From NCBI GenBank assembly GCA_902796535.1, contig CADBPL010000302.1, forward strand, positions 1-10,251: 10,251 nt of DNA. Reading direction: 5' to 3'. The notes beneath the pieces are model-generated. The model was not told the DNA's origin. It was given only the letters and a program-made list of their open reading frames with translations, and did not search any database. This DNA is from Oscillospiraceae bacterium (lineage in GTDB: Bacteria; Bacillota; Clostridia; Oscillospirales; Acutalibacteraceae). The first letter of the stretch is position 1. Each line of letters begins with the position of its first letter. Shown in pieces: positions 1 through 6,019 of the stretch. Position numbers and translations under genes: made by a program.

Positions 1-1
1 A

Positions 2-1378
2 GACACGGTCGAAGGGGTCGGGCACTATGAGCCGCTGCGCCACTATGCCGAGGTGCATCTCATTCTGGAACCCCTGCCGCGCGGGAGCGGGCTGGAATTT
101 CGCACCCGGTGCAGCGAGGACGTGCTGGACCGCAACTGGCAGCGATTGATTTTAGAGCATCTCAACGAAAAACAGCATCTCGGCGTGTTGACCGGTTCGC
201 CGATTACCGACATGAAAATCACACTCGCCGCCGGACGGGCGCACCTCAAGCACACCGAGGGCGGCGATTTTCGCCAATCGACCTACCGCGCCGTGCGCCA
301 CGGCCTGATGCAGGCCAAATCCGTGCTGCTGGAGCCGTTCTACCGTTTTCGGCTTGAAATACCGAGTGAATTCATCGGCCGGGCGATCACCGACATTCGT
401 TACCGTCACGGCAGCGTTTCACAGCCTGAGGAAGAAAACGGCTTTTGCGTGCTGACCGGCCGCGCCCCGGTGGTCACCATGAATCACTACGCCACCGAGG
501 TCTCGGCCTATTCCGGCGGCAAGGGCAGGCTGTTTTTGACCTTTGACGGCTACGACGAATGCCACAACACCGAAGAGGTCATCAAAGAATACGCCTACCA
601 GCCGGAGGCTGATCTGGATAATCCGCCGGACTCCGTCTTCTGTTCCCACGGCGCCGGATTTGTGGTGAAGTGGGACAAGGTCAGGGATTATATGCACATT
701 GAAAGCTGCCTTTCCCGGCAGAATCAGGTGGTCGAGCCTGTGTTCAACCGGCGGAATTTTCAGCTGGACGACAAAGAGCTGGAAGCGATTATGACGCGCG
801 AATTCGGCCCGCCGAAGCTGACCTCCAACCTCTACCGCCCAACGCCAAAGCCGCCCGCGCAGGAGCAGGAGAGCACAAACCCCGAGAAACCGCGAAAAAA
901 GTATCTGATCATTGACGGCTATAACGTGATTTTTGCTTGGGCCGACTTAAAGCGGCTGGCGCAGCTTGATCTGGATCTGGCGCGGGAAACGCTCATTCAC
1001 GTGCTGAGCGACTACGCATCCTTTGTGGAAACGGAGCTGGTGCTGGTGTTCGACGCCTACCGCGTGAGCGGCAACGCCGGCAGCCGGAAGGATCACAACA
1101 ACATCCACGTCGTTTACACCAAAGAACACGAAACAGGCGACGCCTATATTGAAAAGCTGGTCGCGGAGATCGGCAAGAATTACAACGTGCGCGTTGTGAC
1201 CTCCGACAATCTCATCCAGCTCTCCGCCGTTCGGTTCGGCGTGCTGCGCATGTCGGCAAGAGAATTTGAAAAGGACGTTGATTCCGTCCACGAAAGAATT
1301 GCCGAATATATCGAACAGCTCAGGCGGCAAAAACGCACCACCATCGGTGAAGCCGTCAACAATAAAACCAAAATCTGA
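2..1378 (+). CDS. TetM/EF-G-like translation-factor GTPase fused to a YacP/Rae1-type NYN nuclease domain (5' end outside window)
   Basis: The frame is open from base 2 to the TGA at 1376-1378 (458 visible residues), so the gene begins left of the window; the GTG at 53 lies inside a conserved stretch and is not the start. Positions ~2-320 resemble domain IV of elongation factor G and ribosomal protection proteins (LTGSPITDMKI, HTEGGDFR). Positions ~320-720 resemble domain V (LLEPFYRFRLEIP, then a TetM-like tail around WDKVRDYMHIE). A Pro/Glu/Lys-rich linker (~835-900) leads to a NYN domain at ~900-1290, with IIDGYN (905-922), LVFDAYRVSG, VVYTKEHETGDAYIEKL, VVTSDN and RMSARE, the hallmark motifs and acidic residues of YacP/Rae1. 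In Bacillus, Rae1 is an endoribonuclease that cuts mRNA in the ribosomal A site. The unseen N-terminal half should hold the GTP-binding domain. Inference: the factor delivers a nuclease to ribosomes. Automated pipelines often label this family as tetracycline resistance, which the sequence does not support. No own promoter is visible. Confidence 0.88.
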   Translation, partial: DTVEGVGHYEPLRHYAEVHLILEPLPRGSGLEFRTRCSEDVLDRNWQRLILEHLNEKQHLGVLTGSPITDMKITLAAGRAHLKHTEGGDFRQSTYRAVRHGLMQAKSVLLEPFYRFRLEIPSEFIGRAITDIRYRHGSVSQPEEENGFCVLTGRAPVVTMNHYATEVSAYSGGKGRLFLTFDGYDECHNTEEVIKEYAYQPEADLDNPPDSVFCSHGAGFVVKWDKVRDYMHIESCLSRQNQVVEPVFNRRNFQLDDKELEAIMTREFGPPKLTSNLYRPTPKPPAQEQESTNPEKPRKKYLIIDGYNVIFAWADLKRLAQLDLDLARETLIHVLSDYASFVETELVLVFDAYRVSGNAGSRKDHNNIHVVYTKEHETGDAYIEKLVAEIGKNYNVRVVTSDNLIQLSAVRFGVLRMSAREFEKDVDSVHERIAEYIEQLRRQKRTTIGEAVNNKTKI

Positions 1379-1387
1379 CCTGATGAA

Positions 1388-1419
1388 AAACCCTGTCGGG
1401 CTTCAACCTGACAGGGTTT
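1388..1419. terminator. Bidirectional Rho-independent terminator between convergent genes
   Basis: A perfect 10 bp stem (AAACCCTGTC/GACAGGGTTT) extended by GG pairs and one G-T wobble encloses a 6-base CTTCAA loop. It starts 9 bases after the stop of the GTPase-nuclease gene and lies 5 bases beyond the stop of the convergent hydrolase gene at 1425. Read on the minus strand the stem is followed by five T's; read on the plus strand it is followed by a weaker T-rich stretch (GAATCTTATTTT). It probably ends both transcripts. Confidence 0.85.
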
Positions 1420-1424
1420 GAATC

Positions 1425-3113
1425 TTATTTTGCCGTGTAAACGACGATGGCGTTTTCATTCAGCTTGATTTTCTGATCCGCCCGCTGGAAATCGACCCGA
1501 ATCTTAACCGCGGTATGGGCTTTCAGTTTCGGCAGGAAGCTGAGCTTCACGCTTGCTTCGCCGCCCGCTTCGATCGTGATCGGCTTGAGCGCATAAACCA
1601 ACAGCCCGTTCACATAAATCGCCCTGACCGTCATTTCCTCCTCACAGTAATTGGTGAGCGTGACCTGCTGATCGTTCGCGCTCAGATAACCGAAAGGCTG
1701 ATCGCCGAAACGAATGCCGACGGAATTGACGTAGGAGGTGCCGTAGTGGAACTGGGGGAACCGCTCGTCGGAATGGATGTCCGTGACCGTATCGTCGCAG
1801 AACAGGTGGGTGAGCAGCTCGACCATGTAGGGGTCTTCATCATATTGACAGTGACCGTGGCCGATGGTGAACCAGGTGTGTTCCGGCAGCATACAGGTGG
1901 ATGCGTCCATGCTGCGGTCGGGCGAAATGTGATTGTGAGCCGGATCAGCGCAAACGGTTCCCTTTGCCTGATAATCGGCGGGGAAGGTCTTGCCGTGGGT
2001 GGTGGAATACGCGCCGGACGCGCCGTAGGTGTCGACCACACCGTCGCCGTTATAGTTGTCGTTAGCGACCAGACGGCAATCCGTGCCACAGATGAAAGAC
2101 ACCTGCGTGCCGTTCGCCATGGCGGCGGCAATGGTCTTGTCGAGGTTGGCCATGACCTGATAGTGGTATTCATCCGACTTTTCGATCAGCCACGCCTGCT
2201 CCGTTTCGTCAAGCAGCATTTTCTTGATGTCTTCATACTCGTCCATCGGTATCATATCCCACAAGCCGCCCCAATACAGCGCGACCGGGAACAGGTACTC
2301 CTCCTCAAACGCCTTGAGCGCGCCGTTGAGGAAGCGCACGTCGATCAGGTTTGACAGCACGTTGAAAAGCCCGATATCAACGCCGAGGAATTTGCCGAGC
2401 TTCATGAGCGAATTCAGGCTCAGATCAAGGTTGCGGATGTTCATGGCGGAGGATGACGTTTTGGTGCCGAAAATCGGCGAATTGACAAAGGCAACACGGT
2501 CAAGGAGATTCTTATGACCGTATTCGGCCATATATGCCGCCGCGACCGAACCGCCCTGACTGTAGCCGAACAGCGACACCTTCTGCGCGCCGGTTTCTTT
2601 CAGAACGCCGTCGATGAACTCATCCAGCTCATCGGCAACATCCACCACGTTGCGGCGGAAATCGGTGTAGAAATTATAGTGGAAGCCGCCGGTACCCTTG
2701 GCGATCTGCCGCAGGGTGTAATCCGTGCCGCGGGAATGGCACTTGCTCGGTTCATGGGAATAAACCGTGAGGTGATAATCATCCGTCCCGTCCGGTTTGA
2801 TGGCGGAGCAGTTGAAATCCCGAAGCAGATTGGGGAAGGTTTCGGCCAGCAGGCGGTTCATCAAACCGTATTGACCGGTCACCATGCCAAGAAAGACAGC
2901 CGGAACGAGCCGGACAATATCCTTCGCCGTCGGAATATCGTAAACCGGCGGAAACACCTCGTAACCGTTCTCATCGTACAGCCCGGAGCCGGTGAACCCG
3001 CAAATGAAAATAACAGGGGAGGCCGCCGGTGCGTTTTCCTTCGCGCCGGCCATGCAGACGGCGGAAAACACAAGGATCACGCTCAAAAGCAAAGTCAGAG
3101 CTTTTTTCATCAT
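1425..3113 (-). CDS. Secreted alpha/beta-hydrolase, lipase/esterase-like (paralog of the 8157-10043 gene)
   Basis: The product is 562 residues with a clear signal peptide: Met-Met-Lys-Lys, a hydrophobic stretch at residues 5-20, and likely cleavage after AGA at 24. The mature start carries an oxyanion-type segment (FICGFTGSG, ~36-44). The nucleophile elbow is GYSQGG with Ser185. Candidate triad partners are Asp357 (NGDGVVD) and His421 (or His419) in GHGHCQYD. This order fits lipases of the LCAT/PGAP1-like class, but the substrate cannot be named. Residues ~470-562 are beta-rich and look like an Ig-like tail. NYNGDGVVD also resembles a calcium-binding loop, so Asp357 as catalytic acid is tentative. 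The ATG at 3113 overlaps the dapB stop (ATGA), with AAGGA 9 bases upstream inside dapB, so translation is probably coupled; a second ATG directly follows. It is the last gene of the asd-dapA-dapB operon. It could be a lipase, an esterase or an inactive relative; the fold call is firm, the activity is not. Confidence 0.8.
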   Translation of the reverse strand: MMKKALTLLLSVILVFSAVCMAGAKENAPAASPVIFICGFTGSGLYDENGYEVFPPVYDIPTAKDIVRLVPAVFLGMVTGQYGLMNRLLAETFPNLLRDFNCSAIKPDGTDDYHLTVYSHEPSKCHSRGTDYTLRQIAKGTGGFHYNFYTDFRRNVVDVADELDEFIDGVLKETGAQKVSLFGYSQGGSVAAAYMAEYGHKNLLDRVAFVNSPIFGTKTSSSAMNIRNLDLSLNSLMKLGKFLGVDIGLFNVLSNLIDVRFLNGALKAFEEEYLFPVALYWGGLWDMIPMDEYEDIKKMLLDETEQAWLIEKSDEYHYQVMANLDKTIAAAMANGTQVSFICGTDCRLVANDNYNGDGVVDTYGASGAYSTTHGKTFPADYQAKGTVCADPAHNHISPDRSMDASTCMLPEHTWFTIGHGHCQYDEDPYMVELLTHLFCDDTVTDIHSDERFPQFHYGTSYVNSVGIRFGDQPFGYLSANDQQVTLTNYCEEEMTVRAIYVNGLLVYALKPITIEAGGEASVKLSFLPKLKAHTAVKIRVDFQRADQKIKLNENAIVVYTAK

Positions 3114-3862
3114 GCTATCATATCCTTCATGGAATACATTCCGGGTTTTTGCTGCTGCAAAAACAGCGCGGCATTGAGGGCGCCCGTGGCAAAGACCGCC
3201 TTGGAGCGCGCGCTGTGGCGCAGCGTGATGATCTCATCGTTGCCGGCAAACATCACTTCGTGTTCACCCACGATGGTGCCGCCGCGAATGGCGTGGATGC
3301 CGATCTCGTGCTTCGTGCGCCTTTCGCGCTTTGCCTGACGGTTGTATTCATACACCGGCTGATAACTCAGCCCCTCGCTCACGGCATTGGCCAGCAGCAG
3401 CGCCGTGCCGCTGGGCGCGTCGATCTTTTTGTTGTGGTGCGCCTCGATAATTTCAATGTCAAAATCATTGCCGAGCACTTCGGCAGCCTTTTTGCAAAGC
3501 TCGCTGAGGAGGTTGACGCCCAAAGACATATTCGCCGAAAAGAAAACAGGGATCTGAGAAGAAGCCAGGTGCAGCGAATGGATCTGTTCCTCGCTCAGAC
3601 CCGTTGTGGCAACCACGATCGGCTTTTTGTTCTGGAGCGCATAGCGCAGCACGCCGCTGAGCGCGGACGGATGGGAAAAGTCGATGACAACGTCGACCGG
3701 CGCGTCGATATCCTCCGCATTGCCAAACACGGGGAACGCACCGTTGCTTTGCGTGTTGATATCCAGCCCGGCGGAAATGCGGCAATCCTCACGTTCTTCT
3801 GCCCGTGCGGCGATCACCCTGCCCATCGCGCCGTTGCAGCCGCTTAATAATATGTTGATCAT
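3110..3862 (-). CDS. dapB: 4-hydroxy-tetrahydrodipicolinate reductase
   Basis: The 250-residue protein has the normal DapB length and all family signatures. The N-terminal Rossmann nucleotide-binding loop is GCNGAMGR (8-15), followed by DFS (61-63) and the VATTGL loop (84-89). The substrate-binding and catalytic segment is EAHHNKKIDAPSGTA (140-154), and the C-terminus has HAIRGGTIVGEHEV and RHSARSKAVFATGAL. The enzyme reduces 4-hydroxy-tetrahydrodipicolinate with NAD(P)H to tetrahydrodipicolinate in the cytoplasm, the second committed step towards meso-diaminopimelate and lysine. AAAGGA lies 8 bases before the ATG. It follows dapA by 71 bases that contain a hairpin, and its TGA overlaps the start of the secreted hydrolase gene by four bases. 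Confidence 0.97.
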   Translation of the reverse strand: MINILLSGCNGAMGRVIAARAEEREDCRISAGLDINTQSNGAFPVFGNAEDIDAPVDVVIDFSHPSALSGVLRYALQNKKPIVVATTGLSEEQIHSLHLASSQIPVFFSANMSLGVNLLSELCKKAAEVLGNDFDIEIIEAHHNKKIDAPSGTALLLANAVSEGLSYQPVYEYNRQAKRERRTKHEIGIHAIRGGTIVGEHEVMFAGNDEIITLRHSARSKAVFATGALNAALFLQQQKPGMYSMKDMIA

Positions 3863-3905
3863 TTGATTGTTCCTTTCTGATTGATAATTCCTATCTGTAA
3901 AAATA

Positions 3906-3927
3906 GAGGCGGCAAAATGCCGCCTGC
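3906..3927 (-). terminator. Intercistronic hairpin between dapA and dapB (partial terminator or RNA-stabilising element)
   Basis: A perfect 8 bp GC-rich stem (AGGCGGCA/TGCCGCCT) closes a 3-base loop. On the minus strand it is followed by CTATTTTTACAG, a short imperfect T-tract. It lies just after the dapA stop and about 30 bases before the dapB ribosome binding site. Because dapB has no obvious promoter of its own here, the element more likely weakens read-through or protects the dapA mRNA end than stops transcription fully. Coordinates may be off by one base. Confidence 0.55.
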
Positions 3928-3933
3928 TTTACG

Positions 3934-4827
3934 TTATTCCTTGATCAGTCCGTGGCGCACGAGCGTGGCGCGCAGCTTATCGCGCTTCGCCTGCGGCATG
4001 GCCCAAAGCGGCATACGAACGTCGCCGACGTCATAGCCCATCATGGCCAACGCTTCCTTGACGGGAATGGGGTTAACGTCGATGAACAGATCGTTGCACA
4101 GGTCAAGGTATTCCAGCTGCAGCGCGCAGCTCTCCCTGCACTTGCCTTCCAGATAAAGGCTCGCAATGTCGTGCGCGACCCGCGGCGCGACGTTGGACAG
4201 CACGGAAATAACGCCCTTGCCGCCCAGCGACATTATCGCCGTGATCTCATCGTCGTTGCCGGAATAGATGGTCAGATCGTCGCCGCAAAGCGCCGCGACC
4301 TGCGCGATGGCGGAAATGTTGCCGCTGGCTTCCTTGGTGGCGACCACGTTTTTGAGCTTGGAAAGCTCCAGATAAGCGGCCGGCTGAATGTTCATGCCGG
4401 TGCGGGACGGGACGTTGTAGAGCACGATCGGGGTGCTGACACGGTCGTTGATGTATTCATACTGACGGATCAGCCCCTCCTGCGAGGTCTTATTGTAGTA
4501 GGGGGTGACCATCAGCAGGCCGTCAACGCCGCAGCGTTCCGCGTCGTTGGACAGCTGAACTGCATAGTCCGTGTCGTTGCTGCCGGTGCCTGCGATCACA
4601 GGGATGCGCCCGGCGGTATGTTCCACGGCGAACCGAATGGTTTCCACGTGTTCATCGTTGGTGAGCGTCGCGCCCTCGCCGGACGTGCCGCAAATCACGA
4701 TCGCGTCGGTCCCGTTTTCGATCTGATCATCGATCAGCTTGCCCAAAACAGGGTAATTCACTTTGTTGTCGGCCGTGAACGGTGTAACAATGGCAACGCC
4801 TGCGCCGGTAAAAATCGTCTTTTTCAT
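3934..4827 (-). CDS. dapA: 4-hydroxy-tetrahydrodipicolinate synthase
   Basis: This is a 297-residue TIM-barrel aldolase of the DHDPS/N-acetylneuraminate lyase family with every diagnostic residue of DapA. The pyruvate-binding loop is CGTSGEGATL (46-55). The catalytic tyrosine lies in LYNVPSRTG (Tyr137, with Arg142 for the substrate carboxylate), and the Schiff-base lysine in ATKEASGN (Lys165). The C-terminal part contains SGNDDE and GGKGVISVLSN. It condenses pyruvate with aspartate 4-semialdehyde, the first committed step of the diaminopimelate/lysine branch. It starts 18 bases after asd, and that gap holds a strong GGAGGT ribosome binding site (4834-4839) 6 bases before the ATG. The semialdehyde substrate is made by the gene just upstream. 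Lysine feedback sensitivity cannot be judged by eye. Confidence 0.97.
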   Translation of the reverse strand: MKKTIFTGAGVAIVTPFTADNKVNYPVLGKLIDDQIENGTDAIVICGTSGEGATLTNDEHVETIRFAVEHTAGRIPVIAGTGSNDTDYAVQLSNDAERCGVDGLLMVTPYYNKTSQEGLIRQYEYINDRVSTPIVLYNVPSRTGMNIQPAAYLELSKLKNVVATKEASGNISAIAQVAALCGDDLTIYSGNDDEITAIMSLGGKGVISVLSNVAPRVAHDIASLYLEGKCRESCALQLEYLDLCNDLFIDVNPIPVKEALAMMGYDVGDVRMPLWAMPQAKRDKLRATLVRHGLIKE

Positions 4828-4845
4828 GGCAATACCTCCAAATCA

Positions 4846-5925
4846 TCAATCCATATAGCCCTTGGCGCAAAGCAGCTCGGCCAGCAGGACCGCGCCGCCC
4901 GCGGCACCGCGGAGCGTGTTGTGGGAAAGGCAGACAAATTTGTAATCGTACTGGGTATCTTCACGCAGACGGCCGATGGAAACCGCCATGCCGCCCTCAA
5001 GGTCACGCTGAAGTCTGGTCTGGGGCAGATTGTCTTCCGTGAAGTAGTTGAGGAACTGCTTCGGTGCGCTGGGCAGATTCAGCTCCTGCGGAACGCCTTT
5101 GAAATCGTTCCAGATTTTGAGGATCTCTTCTTTGCCCGGTATATTCTCAAAGCGGACAAACACGGCGCCCATGTGGCCGTTGGTAACGGGCACGCGAATG
5201 CACTGCGCGGTGAAGTGCGGCTCGCAAGCGGGCACGATCACATCGCCGTCGATGCGGCCATAGATTTTAAGCGGCTCGATCTCGCTCTTTTCTTCTTCAC
5301 CGCCGATGAAGGGGATGACGTTGTCGATCATTTCAGGCCAGGTGTCAAAATTCTTGCCTGCGCCGGAGATGGCCTGATAAGTGCAAACCAGAACGTCCTT
5401 CACGCCAAAGCGGTTGAGCGGGAAGATGGCGGGCACATAGCTTTGAAGCGAGCAGTTGGATTTGACCGCCACAAAGCCGCGTTTGGTGCCAAGGCGCTTA
5501 CGCTGCGCCGGAATAATGTCGATATGCTCCGGATTCAATTCGGGAATGACCATGGGCACATCGGGCGTATGACGGTGCGCGCTGTTGTTGGAAACAACGG
5601 GGCATTCGTGTTTAGCATATTCTTCTTCCAGCGCTTTGATCTCGTCTTTTTTCATATCGACGGCGCAGAACACAAAATCGACCATGGAGGCGATCTTTTC
5701 AACATCTTCCGTCGCGTTCATAATAACCATCTCGCCGGTTTTTTCGGAGAAGGGCTGATCCATCATCCAGCGTTTGCCGCCGACGTCTTTGTATTGTTTG
5801 CCTGCCGAGCGGGCGCTGGCCGCCAGCACGGTGATGTCGAACCAGGGGTGGTTTTCGAGCAGCGTGATGAAGCGCTGACCGACCATGCCGGTAGCGCCGA
5901 CAATGCCGACTTTGTACTTTTTCAT
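4846..5925 (-). CDS. asd: Aspartate-semialdehyde dehydrogenase, archaeal/eukaryotic-type subfamily
   Basis: The protein is 359 residues from the ATG at 5925, chosen because GGAGGT lies 7 bases upstream and the reading begins directly with the Rossmann motif VGIVGATGMVGQRF (6-19). An in-frame ATG at 5991 would add 22 unlike residues and falls at the promoter, so it is rejected. The catalytic cysteine is Cys158 in KSNCSLQ, and the active-site histidine is His251 in RVPVTNGHMGAV. The segment DNVIPFIGGEEEKSEIEPLKI is typical of the archaeal/fungal-like subfamily rather than the common bacterial type. It reduces aspartyl phosphate with NADPH to aspartate semialdehyde, the branch point to lysine/diaminopimelate and to threonine/methionine. 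It is first in the asd-dapA-dapB-hydrolase operon. The leader is only about 48 bases, too short for a lysine riboswitch. Confidence 0.95.
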   Translation of the reverse strand: MKKYKVGIVGATGMVGQRFITLLENHPWFDITVLAASARSAGKQYKDVGGKRWMMDQPFSEKTGEMVIMNATEDVEKIASMVDFVFCAVDMKKDEIKALEEEYAKHECPVVSNNSAHRHTPDVPMVIPELNPEHIDIIPAQRKRLGTKRGFVAVKSNCSLQSYVPAIFPLNRFGVKDVLVCTYQAISGAGKNFDTWPEMIDNVIPFIGGEEEKSEIEPLKIYGRIDGDVIVPACEPHFTAQCIRVPVTNGHMGAVFVRFENIPGKEEILKIWNDFKGVPQELNLPSAPKQFLNYFTEDNLPQTRLQRDLEGGMAVSIGRLREDTQYDYKFVCLSHNTLRGAAGGAVLLAELLCAKGYMD

Positions 5926-5932
5926 TTTGAAT

Positions 5933-5939
5933 ACCTCCG
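5933..5939 (-). promoter_or_regulatory. Ribosome binding site that fixes the asd start
   Basis: On the minus strand CGGAGGT sits 7 bases before the ATG at 5925. No comparable site precedes the in-frame ATG at 5991, so the shorter protein is the real one. Confidence 0.85.
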
Positions 5940-5945
5940 AAAATC

Positions 5946-5977
5946 TGCAAACTGCTTGCATTCGTTTTTGGTTTGCA
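5946..5977. promoter_or_regulatory. Inverted repeat, possible operator in the asd/queA intergenic region
   Basis: TGCAAAC at 5946-5952 and its exact complement GTTTGCA at 5971-5977 form a 7 bp inverted repeat with an 18-base spacer. The half-sites are 25 bases apart, about two and a half helical turns. The pair brackets the -35 box of the queA promoter and covers the predicted asd transcription start. A bound protein could affect both promoters. Chance occurrence is possible. Confidence 0.3.
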
Positions 5978-5984
5978 ATATAAT
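5956..5984 (+). promoter_or_regulatory. SigA-type promoter of queA
   Basis: TTGCAT at 5956-5961, a 17-base spacer, and a perfect TATAAT at 5979-5984. Transcription should start near 5991, giving a leader of about 29 bases before the queA ATG, with AAGGTGA at 6007-6013 as ribosome binding site. No riboswitch fits into this leader. Confidence 0.8.
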
Positions 5985-6008
5985 ACACCATATATTAGCA
6001 TATATCAA
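5980..6008 (-). promoter_or_regulatory. SigA-type promoter of the asd-dapA-dapB-hydrolase operon
   Basis: On the minus strand TTGATA (6008-6003), a 17-base spacer, and TATTAT (5985-5980). Transcription should start near 5973. The -10 box overlaps the queA -10 box on the other strand by five bases, so the two promoters form one symmetric element. Confidence 0.7.
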
Positions 6009-6019
6009 GGTGATTTGCA

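Noticed and set aside
53..55. GTG at 53 as start of the first gene
   Set aside because: The frame is open to the window edge and the residues before it continue conserved elongation-factor sequence (EGVGHYEPLRHYAEV).
2..1378. Tetracycline-resistance gene
   Set aside because: Overall TetM-like architecture, but the drug-displacing loop is absent and a nuclease domain is appended; no mobile-element context.
3042..3113. Lipobox (lipoprotein signal) around Cys20 of the first hydrolase
   Set aside because: Residues before the Cys are Ser-Ala-Val, which do not fit the Leu-x-Gly/Ala-Cys pattern; an ordinary signal peptide cut after AGA fits better.
1515..3338. Two plus-strand frames (1515-2354 and 2514-3338) opposite the first hydrolase and the end of dapB
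   Set aside because: Antisense shadows without recognisable domains or start signals; the real genes on the other strand are homologous to known families.
5926..5991. Upstream ATG at 5991 giving a 22-residue extension of Asd
   Set aside because: The extension is unlike the family, starts at the -10 box, and the ATG at 5925 has a perfect GGAGGT at 7 bases.
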